Assembly (NCBI GenBank): GCA_029667085.1
Contig: JARUHJ010000006.1
Span: forward strand, 1-64,000
DNA length: 64,000 nucleotides
DNA from: Deltaproteobacteria bacterium IMCC39524
GTDB taxonomy: Bacteria; Desulfobacterota; Desulfuromonadia; Desulfuromonadales; BM103
Direction of reading: 5' to 3'
This document shows, piece after piece, positions 53,308-62,399 of the stretch. The notes under the pieces are model-generated. The model saw only the letters and a list, made by a program, of their open reading frames with translations. It did not search any database and was not told the origin of the DNA. Numbering within the stretch: position 1 is the stretch's first letter; the number at the start of each line of letters is the position of its first letter. A program made the position numbers and the translations under genes.

Positions 53308-54741
53308 TCAGGGAGTCTCATTCAGGTCGACTTCGATGACGGGCAAGCCGAACTGTTTCAGCTCATCGCTAAATTCTTCCGGGTTGCCCACCAGCACAAT
53401 CTGCTGCCTCGAGGGGTCAATAAATTCCTGTGCCACCCGCTGCACATCGGCAATCGTCACAGCGGCAATCTTGTCACGATAGTCAGCGAGGTAATTCGCC
53501 GGATACTCGAAAAATGCCAGAGACATCTGTTGACTGACGACCGAATGGGTGTTTTCAAAACCGAAAACGAAGGAGTTAATCTGGCTTTCTTTGGCAAGCT
53601 GCAACTCCTCATCAGTGACCGGGGTGTCACGCAAATCGTTCATGATTTCTCGCGTCAGACTGAGCGCCGGAACAACAGACTCATTCTTGGTCTCAGTGCC
53701 CGCAACAAAAGGTCCGGGTAAACGTCGACCGACTTGAAAATAGGAGTAGGCTGAATAGGCCAGACCTCGGTTTGAACGGATCTCACGCATCATGCGTGAA
53801 TTAAAACCGCCGCCACCGAGGATATAGTTAAGCACCCGGACAGCGTATTGATCGGGATTCTCTTTACTCAAACCCAGGTCTCCAATAAGGATGGAGGTCT
53901 GCGACAGGTCCTTGGCCGCCAATTGAATCAGGCCGGCATCAGGGGCCTTAACCGGAGGCAGTTGCTGTTCGGGGACATGACCTTGAGGCCAATCGCCCAG
54001 TTCCTTATTGAGGGCCTCCAGCAGAGTGTCTCGATCGAAGTCACCAGACACGGCAATCCAGAGGTTGTTCGGTGCAAAATAAGTGTCATGAAAATCAACC
54101 AGATCCTGTCTGGTGATTGCCGCCAGGCTTTGCTCGGTTGCGGTTCTGCCGAGATAATGACCCGGATAGAGCGCCTTCATCAGGAGTCGTCGGGAGATGG
54201 AACCGGGGTTGTCGTTCTGACGCCGCAGATGCTCCTGCGCCTGGAGTCGAGCCAGTTCGAGTCTTTCTGAGTCAAAGCCAGGACGTAACAACAGATCACT
54301 CAGTATGCTCAACCCTGCGGGGAGATCTGCTGACCGTAAAGAGAGATCCAGCTGGGACGAATAGGTGTCCATACTGGAACTCAGGTTAGCTGCCAGGAAG
54401 TCAAGGTATTCATCCAGGGCTTCAGGCGTCCGGTCGCCCGCACCACCACTGCGCCAGACGCTGCCAAAGAGATCATCGAACCCTGTCTTCTCCTCTGCAG
54501 AGCTGATCCCACCAGAACCGATCATGGCTGTTACTTGCACCAGGGGCAACTCATCATCAGCCTTGAGGTAAAGACGAATGCCGTTGTCCAGAACCAGAGT
54601 TTCCACTTCAGGGAGCTGGAACGTCAGATCGGGATATTCAAGCTGCTGGTAAGAGGTTGGCAGAGGCGCGCCGCACCCGGAGAAAACCAGAGCAGAGGTC
54701 ATGCCGACCAGGCACAGTTGTAGCTGGCGAAGATACATCAT
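53308..54741 (-). CDS. M16 peptidase-like lipoprotein, catalytically inactive subunit
   Basis: The 477-residue protein has a lipoprotein signal peptide with lipobox SGC (Cys about 23) and two M16 domains. The zinc-binding HxxEH motif is replaced (GFDDLFGSVWRSGGA), so it cannot cleave alone. The C-terminal domain has the RSNRGLAYSAYSYFQVG substrate-binding RxxY pattern. It overlaps the active M16 gene by four bases, as in mitochondrial-processing-peptidase-like heterodimers. Location is the periplasm or outer membrane. Confidence 0.87.
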   Translation of the reverse strand: MMYLRQLQLCLVGMTSALVFSGCGAPLPTSYQQLEYPDLTFQLPEVETLVLDNGIRLYLKADDELPLVQVTAMIGSGGISSAEEKTGFDDLFGSVWRSGGAGDRTPEALDEYLDFLAANLSSSMDTYSSQLDLSLRSADLPAGLSILSDLLLRPGFDSERLELARLQAQEHLRRQNDNPGSISRRLLMKALYPGHYLGRTATEQSLAAITRQDLVDFHDTYFAPNNLWIAVSGDFDRDTLLEALNKELGDWPQGHVPEQQLPPVKAPDAGLIQLAAKDLSQTSILIGDLGLSKENPDQYAVRVLNYILGGGGFNSRMMREIRSNRGLAYSAYSYFQVGRRLPGPFVAGTETKNESVVPALSLTREIMNDLRDTPVTDEELQLAKESQINSFVFGFENTHSVVSQQMSLAFFEYPANYLADYRDKIAAVTIADVQRVAQEFIDPSRQQIVLVGNPEEFSDELKQFGLPVIEVDLNETP

Positions 54742-56234
54742 AACGCGTCCTCCCGCTTCAGAACGACAACCGTGCGGTTGGAGTCTGTGAAATAAGTGTT
54801 CGCGACAAGCTTGATATCCTCAACCGTCAACTGTTCGATTTCACGTTGATAATTCGAGACATAGCGCCAGTCTCCGGCAAGAGATTGATAGCTGGTGAGT
54901 AGCCGGGCAAGGCCTGAGTTACTTCTGAGTTGACGTAACTGGTCGGTCAACAGGCGGTTACGGACCTTATCGAGCTCGGCCACCTCGACCAGCTCCTGCT
55001 TGAGCTTATCCAGCTCAGCGTAAACGGCCTCCTCAAGCTCAGCCGTGGTGTGGGGATAACGTGGGACGGCATCGATCACAAACAGGTTGGCATAGCGCGA
55101 ACCCGGCGCGCCATACACGGAGACGGAGGTCGCCAGTTTCTTCTCTTCAACCAGGGACCTGTAAAGTCGCGACGTCCGACCGTTGCCGAGGATCTGATCA
55201 ATGAGGTCAAAGGCGTAATCGTCCTTATGCGGCATGGTCGGCTTGTGCCAGGCCATGGCGAGACGCGGTTCGGCATCAAAGATATCGATCACCCGTTTTT
55301 CGCCATTCTGTTCCGGCTCAATAGCCGATACATTGGGAACCGGGGTGCCCGGTTGCAGGTCACCAAAATAGCGTTCCACCATGGCGATAGCATCGTCGGC
55401 CTTGACGTCACCGACCAGCGCGATCACGGTATTGACCGGAGCGTAATATTTCTGCAGAAACTCACGGGTCTTTTGCGGACTCAGGTTGGCGATATCGGAA
55501 TGCCAGCCAATGATCGGGTTACGATAGGGGTGCACAGTAAAGGCATTGGTCACCAGCGTCTCATAGTGGCGCCGACGAGGATTGGTGTCGTAGGAACGCC
55601 GCCGCTCTTCGCGAATAACGTCTCGCTCGGTGTAAAACTCACGTAGGACAGGGTTCTTCATGCGATCCGACTCGATCAGTGCCCAGAGTTCCAGCTTGTT
55701 AGACGGCAGGGAGATCAGGTAGGTCGTCAGATCCTTGCTGGTAAAAGCGTTATAACCGACGCCGCCATTCTCAGAATAAATATTCGAGAAAACATCTTTG
55801 ACCACGTACTGCTTGTGCTCGGCCTGCAGAGCTAACAGCTCTTCCTTAAGGGCTGTAACAGCGACCGGATCGGCATCAGTCTGCAGACGCAGGGCATCGA
55901 GCCTGCTGCCGACAACTTCTATTTTCTCAAGGAGAGGTTTTTCTTTCTCGTAGTCAGTAGTGCCCAGGGTCTTGGTGCCCTTGAACAACATATGCTCGAG
56001 CAGATGAGCGACGCCACGGGTCTCGCTGGTTTCATGCACCGAACCGACCCCGATGGTGATATAGGCGGAAACAACCGGGGTGTCATGGCGTTCGACCACC
56101 AGTAGTTTGAGGCCGTTGGCAAGTTGATGCTCAACCACCTTCTCCTCAAGGGAACTACTCGCCAAAGCAATACCGGCAGAACCGAGCAGCAGCACCCCAA
56201 AAAGTAAATATTTCAAGCCTTTGATCTGTCTCAT
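54738..56234 (-). CDS. M16 zinc peptidase, active subunit
   Basis: The 498-residue protein has a signal peptide (about residues 1-25) and the inverted zinc motif HLLEHMLFKGT with the third ligand Glu further on (about residue 155). The C-terminal domain has RTSRLYRSLVEEKKLATS. With the inactive partner encoded next it should form a periplasmic heterodimeric peptidase; in relatives such pairs degrade peptides or process secreted proteins. The substrate is not known. Confidence 0.9.
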   Translation of the reverse strand: MRQIKGLKYLLFGVLLLGSAGIALASSSLEEKVVEHQLANGLKLLVVERHDTPVVSAYITIGVGSVHETSETRGVAHLLEHMLFKGTKTLGTTDYEKEKPLLEKIEVVGSRLDALRLQTDADPVAVTALKEELLALQAEHKQYVVKDVFSNIYSENGGVGYNAFTSKDLTTYLISLPSNKLELWALIESDRMKNPVLREFYTERDVIREERRRSYDTNPRRRHYETLVTNAFTVHPYRNPIIGWHSDIANLSPQKTREFLQKYYAPVNTVIALVGDVKADDAIAMVERYFGDLQPGTPVPNVSAIEPEQNGEKRVIDIFDAEPRLAMAWHKPTMPHKDDYAFDLIDQILGNGRTSRLYRSLVEEKKLATSVSVYGAPGSRYANLFVIDAVPRYPHTTAELEEAVYAELDKLKQELVEVAELDKVRNRLLTDQLRQLRSNSGLARLLTSYQSLAGDWRYVSNYQREIEQLTVEDIKLVANTYFTDSNRTVVVLKREDAL

Positions 56235-56389
56235 TTTTATTATGTCCTATCTAAATTATTTCATTAAGTTATCGTACATTATAACCATGTCGTCTCGCCC
56301 GGTCGAGCAAGACATTACGTTTTTTAGATGTATCACATCTTTGCAGGAAAAAACCAGAATTCGCAGCGAGCGATCTATCGGTCCAGATT

Positions 56390-56418
56390 TTGACAAAGGG
56401 TCTGTCTGCTGTTTAACT
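56390..56418 (+). promoter_or_regulatory. Possible sigma-70 promoter of pfkA
   Basis: TTGACA (56390-56395) and TTAACT (56413-56418) are spaced by 17 bases, about 40 bases before the pfkA ATG. The -35 is perfect and the -10 is weak. Confidence 0.4.
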
Positions 56419-56456
56419 TCATACACATTTAAACTGTATCAACATGGGGAGACAAT

Positions 56457-57419
56457 ATGAAGCGCATAGCAGTACTGACCAGCGGCGGCGATTGTTCCGG
56501 AATGAACGCAGCGATTCGCGCCGTAGTCCGTTCAGGGCTAAGCAATAACCTGGAAGTGATCGGCATTCAGAAAGGTTATCAAGGGCTGATTGATCAACAA
56601 TATGAGCTGCTGACAACCAAATCGGTGAGTGGCAAACTACAGGTCGGCGGAACGTTTTTACAAAGTGCCCGCTGTCTGGAAATGCTCGAAGAACCAGGTC
56701 GCAGACAGGCAGTCAAAACCCTTGAAGAGATGGGGGCTGAAGGGCTGGTTGTCATAGGCGGCGACGGCTCTCATCGCGGCGGCTATGAACTGCAAAAACG
56801 CGGCGTGCCTGTGATAGCGATCCCGGCCTCTATTGACAACGACATCCCCTTTACCGACATGTCCCTCGGGGTCGACACGGCCCTGAATAATATCCTGCAC
56901 GCCGTCGATTGCCTGAAAGACACCGCCTCATCCCACGACCGCACCTTTGTCGTTGAAACCATGGGCCGAGACTGCGGCTACCTCGCCCTCGTCTCCGGTA
57001 TTGCCTGCGGTGCCGAGTACGCCCTGATTCCAGAATCAGCCTACGACATCGACGAGATCAGCAAACACCTGTTGCAGCGTTTTCAGGAGGGTCGAGACAA
57101 CTCGATTATCATGGTCGCGGAAGGAGCGGGCAAAGCCCAGGACATCGCCGACCAGATCAAGGATCGTATCGGCTTTGAAACACGCATCATGGTGCTTGGC
57201 CATTATCAGCGCGGAGGCTCGCCTTCTTCTTTTGACAGACTTTTGGCCGCCCGCTTCGGCGTGACCGCAGTAGAGGCGCTTCTTCAAAGGACATCAGGGA
57301 AAATGCTGGGGCTTGGCTGCGGAGCGATTATCCAGACAGATCTGGAGAAAACTGTTCAGGCCGGTCGCAGAAACATTGATGAGACTTTGCTCAAGCTGGC
57401 GGCGACTTTGGGGATTTAA
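56457..57419 (+). CDS. pfkA: ATP-dependent 6-phosphofructokinase
   Basis: The 320-residue protein has the PfkA opening MKRIAVLTSGGDCSGMNAAI, the GGDGSHRGG motif (Gly after Asp, the ATP-type rather than PPi-type residue), the catalytic Asp in SIDNDIPFTDMSLGVDTAL and the substrate site ETMGRDCGYLA. The loop before the Asp is PASIDND instead of the usual PGTIDND. GGAG precedes the ATG by eight bases. Its stop shares bases with the hypF stop on the other strand (TTAA at 57416-57419). Confidence 0.92.
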   Translation: MKRIAVLTSGGDCSGMNAAIRAVVRSGLSNNLEVIGIQKGYQGLIDQQYELLTTKSVSGKLQVGGTFLQSARCLEMLEEPGRRQAVKTLEEMGAEGLVVIGGDGSHRGGYELQKRGVPVIAIPASIDNDIPFTDMSLGVDTALNNILHAVDCLKDTASSHDRTFVVETMGRDCGYLALVSGIACGAEYALIPESAYDIDEISKHLLQRFQEGRDNSIIMVAEGAGKAQDIADQIKDRIGFETRIMVLGHYQRGGSPSSFDRLLAARFGVTAVEALLQRTSGKMLGLGCGAIIQTDLEKTVQAGRRNIDETLLKLAATLGI

Positions 57420-59686
57420 CTCACGGCCACAGCAGTCTGACCCAAAGCAATACCCCCATCATTAGGCGGAACCAGTGAGTGGGTCAGGACCTGAAAACCG
57501 GACCGCTCAAGACGGGTTAAGGCCAGTTCGGTGAGCAGGCAATTCTGAAAAACCCCTCCGGAAAGAACGACCAAAGAAAGGCCGGTTTGCTTGCGAACTT
57601 GCGAGCAGACCTCCTCAATCATCATGGCAAGAGAAACATGGAAGCGACCGCCAATCTCAGCAACAGGTCTACCCTCTGAACAGTCTTTTACGATCGCATC
57701 AATCATCAGCAAAGGATCAAAGATCAATCGCTCTTCATGGTCAGACAACAAGTAGGGATAAGGTTTTGACTGGAACGGGTCAGAGATCATCTCCAGTTGC
57801 ATCGCCGCCTGCCCTTCGAAGGAAACTTTCTGTCTCAAGCCCAGCAGAGCGGCGACCGCGTCGAAGAGCCGGCCACAACTCGAGGTCAGCGGCGCATTGA
57901 TCCCCTTCAGCGTAGCCTGGCCAACCAGACGCAACTCATTGTCGGAAACACCTTCGAAAGCATTCACTTCTTCAGGGATTTCACCGTAAGCTGCAAGCAG
58001 GTAACTCAAAGCCATTCGCCAGGGCTCTTTGGTGGCCAGATCGCCTCCCGGCATCGGTTGGTAGCGAAAATGCCCGGCCCTTTCATAATGGCCAAGATCG
58101 CCAACCAGAAATTCACCGCCCCAGATATGGCCGTCGTCACCGTAGCCGACACCATCAAAGATGATACCGATAGCCGGCTCTTCAACGCCATGTTCAGCCA
58201 GGCAGCTGGTGAGATGAGCATGGTGATGCTGAACGGCAACAGGCTCCAGACCACTCTCTTCCAGGGCATAACGGGTCGAATAATAATCAGGGTGCAGATC
58301 ATGGGCGATCTTTTCCGGTTGCACTTCGAGGATCGACTGCAGATGAGAAATCGTCTGTTTGAAAGATTCGTAAACGTCCAGGTTCTTGAGATCGCCGACG
58401 TGCTGACTCAAAAAAGCCCGGTCACCACGGGTCAGGCAGAGGGTGTTCTTCAACTCTGCGCCGACGGCAAGGACCGATGGGGCCTCACGGGGCAAAGCGA
58501 TTGCACGCGGCACAAAACCCCGCGAACGACGCAAAAGCAGCGGCCTGTCAGCCATCACCCGGGCGATCGAATCATCGGTGCGGGTGTGGATGCGACGGTT
58601 ATGGACCAGAAAGGCATCTGCAATTGTCTTCAGGCGCCGACAGGCCTCATGATCCTCAAAGGCAATCGGTTCATCGGAGAGGTTGGCGCTGGTCATAACC
58701 AGCACCTCAAATTCATCCTGCAACAGGAGATAATGTAACGGCGTGTAAGGAAGCATGACCCCGAAGTAACGGTTGTCAGGAGCAATGTTTTCGGCGAGAT
58801 TGTGATCTTCCCTCTTCTGCAGCAAAACGATCGGCCGTTCAATGCCCAGCAACAAGCGAGCTTCGTCATCACCGATCAGAGCCAGTCGTTCAGCCACTTC
58901 AAGGCTTCGAGCCATCAGGGCAAAGGGCTTTTCGTCGCGTTGTTTGCGTCGCCGAAGTTCCTGAACCGCATCAGGGTTAGTCGCGTCAACAGCGAGATGG
59001 TAGCCACCCAAACTCTTGACAGCGACTATCTGGCCATTTCCAAGGCGACGGATGGTCTCATCAAGTGGATCTTGAACTTTTAAAGATTGACCCTTTGCAT
59101 CAAGCAACTGCAGCTGCGGGCCACATTCAGGACAAGCGTTCGGTTGCGCATGAAAGCGCCGCGACGCGGGGTTTTCGTATTCACTTTGACAGGCCGTGCA
59201 GAGGGGGAAATCGGCCATGGTCGTTAAAGGGCGATCGTAGGGGATGCCGGTCACTATGGTGTAGCGCGGACCACAGTTCGTGCAATTGATAAAAGGGTAG
59301 CCATAGCGACGGTCCTCAACATCAAAGAGCTCTTGCAAGCAGTCGTCGCAAACAAAGGTGTCCGGCGAGATCTGGGCGCGACGTGTTTCATCTACGGCGC
59401 TCTGCAAAATGGAAAAACCGACACAGCCCTTGAGCGCAACAGTTTCGGTATAAATATTTTGAATAACTGCTAAAGGCGGCTTTTCGTTCTGGATTGCGGC
59501 AAGAAAAAGGTCAAGGACTTCAGGCTCGCCCTCAACTTCGATCGTCACACCGCGAGTGTCGTTGCATACAGAGCCTGCCAGAGCAAACCGCTCAGCCAAC
59601 TGGTAGATAAACGGGCGGAAACCAACACCCTGCACAATTCCTTCGATGACGATCTTTTGTCTTTGCAAGTGAGTTCTTCCAGACAA
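57416..59686 (-). CDS. hypF: Hydrogenase maturation carbamoyltransferase HypF
   Basis: The 756-residue protein has an N-terminal acylphosphatase domain (EGIVQGVGFRPFIYQLAER, residues ~15-33), two zinc-finger motifs (CDDCLQELFD; CTNCGPRYTI; CTACQSEYEN; CPECGPQL), a YrdC-like domain and a C-terminal Kae1-like carbamoyltransferase domain (HHHAHLTSCL; GVGYGDDGHIWGGEFL; LSGGVFQN). It makes the carbamoyl group for the CN ligands of NiFe hydrogenase together with HypE. No other hyp gene is adjacent in this window. Confidence 0.94.
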   Translation of the reverse strand: MSGRTHLQRQKIVIEGIVQGVGFRPFIYQLAERFALAGSVCNDTRGVTIEVEGEPEVLDLFLAAIQNEKPPLAVIQNIYTETVALKGCVGFSILQSAVDETRRAQISPDTFVCDDCLQELFDVEDRRYGYPFINCTNCGPRYTIVTGIPYDRPLTTMADFPLCTACQSEYENPASRRFHAQPNACPECGPQLQLLDAKGQSLKVQDPLDETIRRLGNGQIVAVKSLGGYHLAVDATNPDAVQELRRRKQRDEKPFALMARSLEVAERLALIGDDEARLLLGIERPIVLLQKREDHNLAENIAPDNRYFGVMLPYTPLHYLLLQDEFEVLVMTSANLSDEPIAFEDHEACRRLKTIADAFLVHNRRIHTRTDDSIARVMADRPLLLRRSRGFVPRAIALPREAPSVLAVGAELKNTLCLTRGDRAFLSQHVGDLKNLDVYESFKQTISHLQSILEVQPEKIAHDLHPDYYSTRYALEESGLEPVAVQHHHAHLTSCLAEHGVEEPAIGIIFDGVGYGDDGHIWGGEFLVGDLGHYERAGHFRYQPMPGGDLATKEPWRMALSYLLAAYGEIPEEVNAFEGVSDNELRLVGQATLKGINAPLTSSCGRLFDAVAALLGLRQKVSFEGQAAMQLEMISDPFQSKPYPYLLSDHEERLIFDPLLMIDAIVKDCSEGRPVAEIGGRFHVSLAMMIEEVCSQVRKQTGLSLVVLSGGVFQNCLLTELALTRLERSGFQVLTHSLVPPNDGGIALGQTAVAVS

Positions 59687-59712
59687 TTCATTATTGTTTA
59701 AAGAGGAAACAA

Positions 59713-59737
59713 TTAGTATACGCAGTAATCATACTCG
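59713..59737. promoter_or_regulatory. TTAGTATACG motif between hypF and cytochromes
   Basis: TTAGTATACG at 59713-59722 repeats the 10-mer found upstream of frdC (39151-39160, opposite strand). It also forms an AGTAT / ATACT inverted repeat over 59715-59735. It lies 27 bases upstream of the hypF start and ~200 bases from the cytochrome gene. A shared regulator is possible. Confidence 0.3.
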
Positions 59738-59812
59738 ATAACAGCTGAAGAATAACCCGTTTGGCGTTCGATATCCAAGGCACTTTGTTGAAAAATAAAT
59801 GTATGCTAACAA

Positions 59813-59841
59813 TTGAATCTAAGCTATGATTAAAATATACG
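59813..59841 (+). promoter_or_regulatory. Possible sigma-70 promoter of the cytochrome operon
   Basis: TTGAAT (59813-59818) and TATACG (59836-59841) have 17-base spacing and lie about 85 bases upstream of the first cytochrome gene. The region is AT-rich. Confidence 0.4.
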
Positions 59842-59923
59842 TTCCAAGTTGCCTATAGATAATTGAAAAATTACATCATTTTGTGAATTCTTTTAATGTC
59901 AACTTTTCACACAGGGGTTCTCC

Positions 59924-60727
59924 ATGAAAAAGATATGCACCCTCGTTCTAGCTCTCTTGTTGGCACTTATTTTCACGGGACTAGTTCAAGCAAAAGACGG
60001 GATGAAAAAAAAGCGGGTTAGACCACACCTCTATGGTCGAGTCATTATTGACAATTACTCCACCAACATAGGGCTTGCCCCAGTAGCTTTTGACCATTGG
60101 CTACACCGTGCCAATGCGACCTGTCGATTATGTCACGTAGACATCGGTTTTGCTATGGAAGCGAATGGCACTGAGATTACTGCTTCTGACAACATCCGCG
60201 GGTTTTTCTGCGGCACCTGTCATAACGGCAAGGTCCAGTATGATGGCAAGTCTCTTTTTAGCGCTTGCTCAGAGGAATCATCAAATCTGAAAATCGAAGA
60301 ATGTCAACGCTGTCATAACAATGGTGAAACTCCGGACCTCGAAGAGAAGTTTTATAAATTTTCGGCCAAACTCCCCAAAGAGCGCAAAGGCAATGGTATT
60401 AACTGGGAGCAGGCTGAAGCCAAGGGGCATATCTCACCGATTGATTACATCGAAGGGCTTTCAGCAGAAGGTATGGACCTTGCCATTGTTGACGACTTTG
60501 CAATCACATCAAAGATTGAGGGTATGCCTGACATTATTTTCTCGCATGCCAAACACACGGTCTGGAACGGCTGTGAAGTTTGTCATCCAGACATCTTCAT
60601 GGGCGTACGTCAAGGGGCAACGACCTACACTATGATTGATCTTTTCCAGGGGAAATATTGCGGCGTCTGTCATGACACAGTCGCGTTCCCGCAATCTGAT
60701 TGTAAAAGATGTCACACAAAACTTTAA
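59924..60727 (+). CDS. Hexaheme c7-type cytochrome, two triheme domains (first copy)
   Basis: The 267-residue exported protein has a signal peptide (cut near residue 23) and six CxxCH motifs at residues 67, 96, 127, 217, 246 and 260. They form two groups of three with similar spacing, the pattern of the nanowire-type c7 triheme domain (TIGR04257-like). Each domain begins with FxHxxHR-like (FDHWLHR; FSHAKH) and has CGTCHNG or CGVCHDT. It is likely a periplasmic or outer-surface electron carrier; haem attachment needs the Ccm/CcdA system. The next gene is a paralogue, overlapping by 19 bases. Confidence 0.9.
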   Translation: MKKICTLVLALLLALIFTGLVQAKDGMKKKRVRPHLYGRVIIDNYSTNIGLAPVAFDHWLHRANATCRLCHVDIGFAMEANGTEITASDNIRGFFCGTCHNGKVQYDGKSLFSACSEESSNLKIEECQRCHNNGETPDLEEKFYKFSAKLPKERKGNGINWEQAEAKGHISPIDYIEGLSAEGMDLAIVDDFAITSKIEGMPDIIFSHAKHTVWNGCEVCHPDIFMGVRQGATTYTMIDLFQGKYCGVCHDTVAFPQSDCKRCHTKL

Positions 60728-61479
60728 AACTGGTTCTTTTCATTTTAATCGCAAGTGCGGTTCTCCTTACCCAACCTGTTTGGTCGCGAGGGTTTTATGC
60801 CCTCCTGCCGATGTTGCCACCTGAAGAGTATGGGAATATTCTCATCAACCGGACCTCAGAGCAAGAGAAAGTCCTTCCGGCGTCATTCTCTCACTGGACA
60901 CATCGGCTGAGGTACACCTGCGAAGTGTGCCATACAGAGCTCGAGTTCAGCATGAAAGTCAACACTACCGAGATAAGCCATGAAGAATTGAAGAATGGCC
61001 GCTATTGTGGAGCATGCCATAACGGCACAACCGCCTTCAGCCATCAGCAGGACTGCATCAAATGTCATAATAACGACAATTCCTACGTCAAAGATCAGTT
61101 CGTCTACTTCGGAAAAAAACCATTCCCGACAACCGAGTATGGAAATACTATTGACTGGACGCAGTCGCTCCAACGAGGGCTGATATCGCCACGCCGATAC
61201 TTGAGGGAGGAGCCCACTGTCATGGATTTTGACAGGACGATTGAACTGACAGCCGAGATGAGGAGAATCCCCCCTGCATACTTCTCCCACAAATCTCATC
61301 TTGACTGGATGGGTTGTGACATGTGCCACCCGGAAGTGTTCAACATCAAGAAAAAGGGGACTGAGAATTTCAGCATGAGAGAGATTTTGAAGGGCAGGTT
61401 CTGCGGTGGCTGTCATCTCAACGTAGCCTTCCCCATCGACGACTGCAACCGGTGTCATCCAGGGGTGAGGGCTTATTAA
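60709..61479 (+). CDS. Hexaheme c7-type cytochrome, two triheme domains (second copy)
   Basis: The 256-residue paralogue has a signal peptide (cut near residue 26) and six CxxCH motifs at residues 71, 100, 116, 203, 232 and 246. The two domains begin FSHWTHR and FSHKSHLD and hold CGACHNG and CGGCHLN. It overlaps the first copy by 19 bases, so translation is coupled. Copies are clearly diverged but share domain order, so they arose by an old tandem duplication. The product may be an extracellular conduit component. Confidence 0.9.
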   Translation: MSHKTLKLVLFILIASAVLLTQPVWSRGFYALLPMLPPEEYGNILINRTSEQEKVLPASFSHWTHRLRYTCEVCHTELEFSMKVNTTEISHEELKNGRYCGACHNGTTAFSHQQDCIKCHNNDNSYVKDQFVYFGKKPFPTTEYGNTIDWTQSLQRGLISPRRYLREEPTVMDFDRTIELTAEMRRIPPAYFSHKSHLDWMGCDMCHPEVFNIKKKGTENFSMREILKGRFCGGCHLNVAFPIDDCNRCHPGVRAY

Positions 61480-61480
61480 A

Positions 61481-61831
61481 ATGAGCAAACGCAGAATCTT
61501 TGTCCGTGCGTGTCTATTTATATTTTTATTCAGTCATTTCATTTCATTCGACTGTGTTGCCGGTCGCCTGACATTCAACCTTCACGCTGAAGAGATCCCT
61601 TCCAGCGAGGCCTGGAAAGACGAATTTTCAGATATAAGCTCAAAGACTGTCAACTCCATGGCCCTCTCAACTGAGACTCTTCAAGCCCTCGTGGAGAGAT
61701 GCGACAAACTTCAGCCTGTCATTGAGGGCCTGGAAGCGACACCCCGTAAGATTTATCTAAAAAGACTCATGAAATCGAAATCAATTTTTATTTTTGTCAT
61801 TGAATCACGCAAAGATGTTCCAAACAAATGA
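61481..61831 (+). CDS. Small secreted hypothetical protein
   Basis: I do not recognise the family. The 116-residue product has a signal peptide (ACLFIFLFSHFISFDCVAGR), then a charged middle (AEEIPSSEAWKDEFSDIS) and a basic end. It lies one base after the second cytochrome gene and overlaps the SEL1 gene by four bases, so it belongs to that operon. It has no CxxCH motif. Confidence 0.7.
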   Translation: MSKRRIFVRACLFIFLFSHFISFDCVAGRLTFNLHAEEIPSSEAWKDEFSDISSKTVNSMALSTETLQALVERCDKLQPVIEGLEATPRKIYLKRLMKSKSIFIFVIESRKDVPNK

Positions 61832-62307
61832 ATGCAATGAAGCCTGAAAAGAAAAAAGCACCGAAGCATCATATATGGCTATATAGAAACTTATTGCTTG
61901 TTTTTATCAGTGTGGCGGTCTTGACTCAGTCGGTGTGGGGACTGGAAACGGCGCAAGTCATGAATGACGCTGCACAAGGTGACGAGAATGCGGCCTACTT
62001 CCTAGGAACGATGTACCAAACAGGATCGGGTGTCTCTCCCGATTGCGACAAGGCCTTGAAATGGACAGAAAAGGCCGCCCTGCAAGGACATACACTTGCA
62101 CAGAGCCATCTGGGCATGATGTACAGTAAAGGTTGCGGAGAGAAGCTCAAAAAAAACCTCTTTGAAGCCTACTATTGGACCGCTTTGGCCGCAAAACAAG
62201 GGTTACAGTTCGCCAGAGAAAATCTCAAAAAGTTAGAAGGGCAACTCCATCCTTATTTGATCGCGGAAGCACAAAAAAAAGTTAAGGATTTCAAGCCTGA
62301 CAAATAA
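61828..62307 (+). CDS. Exported SEL1-repeat protein
   Basis: The 159-residue protein has a membrane/signal segment (LLLVFISVAVLTQSVWG), followed by three SEL1/TPR-like repeats: GDENAAYFLGTMYQTGSG, GHTLAQSHLGMMYSKGCG and a final AAKQGLQFA unit. SEL1 repeats bind protein partners, so it may scaffold the cytochrome products. Its signal segment resembles that of the second cytochrome (SAVLLTQPVWS), hinting at a local duplication of secretion sequence. It ends the operon. Confidence 0.8.
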   Translation: MNAMKPEKKKAPKHHIWLYRNLLLVFISVAVLTQSVWGLETAQVMNDAAQGDENAAYFLGTMYQTGSGVSPDCDKALKWTEKAALQGHTLAQSHLGMMYSKGCGEKLKKNLFEAYYWTALAAKQGLQFARENLKKLEGQLHPYLIAEAQKKVKDFKPDK

Positions 62308-62399
62308 CATGGGGCGGCCATAAATAACGAGATTATCGCCAACCAGCCAACCATGTTTATAAAGCTGAGAGCGTAAAAAAGGCAGGACTATTTTTAACC

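Noticed and set aside
56457-57419. PPi-dependent phosphofructokinase
   Set aside because: The nucleotide site reads GGDGS, with the Gly typical of ATP-dependent enzymes, rather than GGDD.
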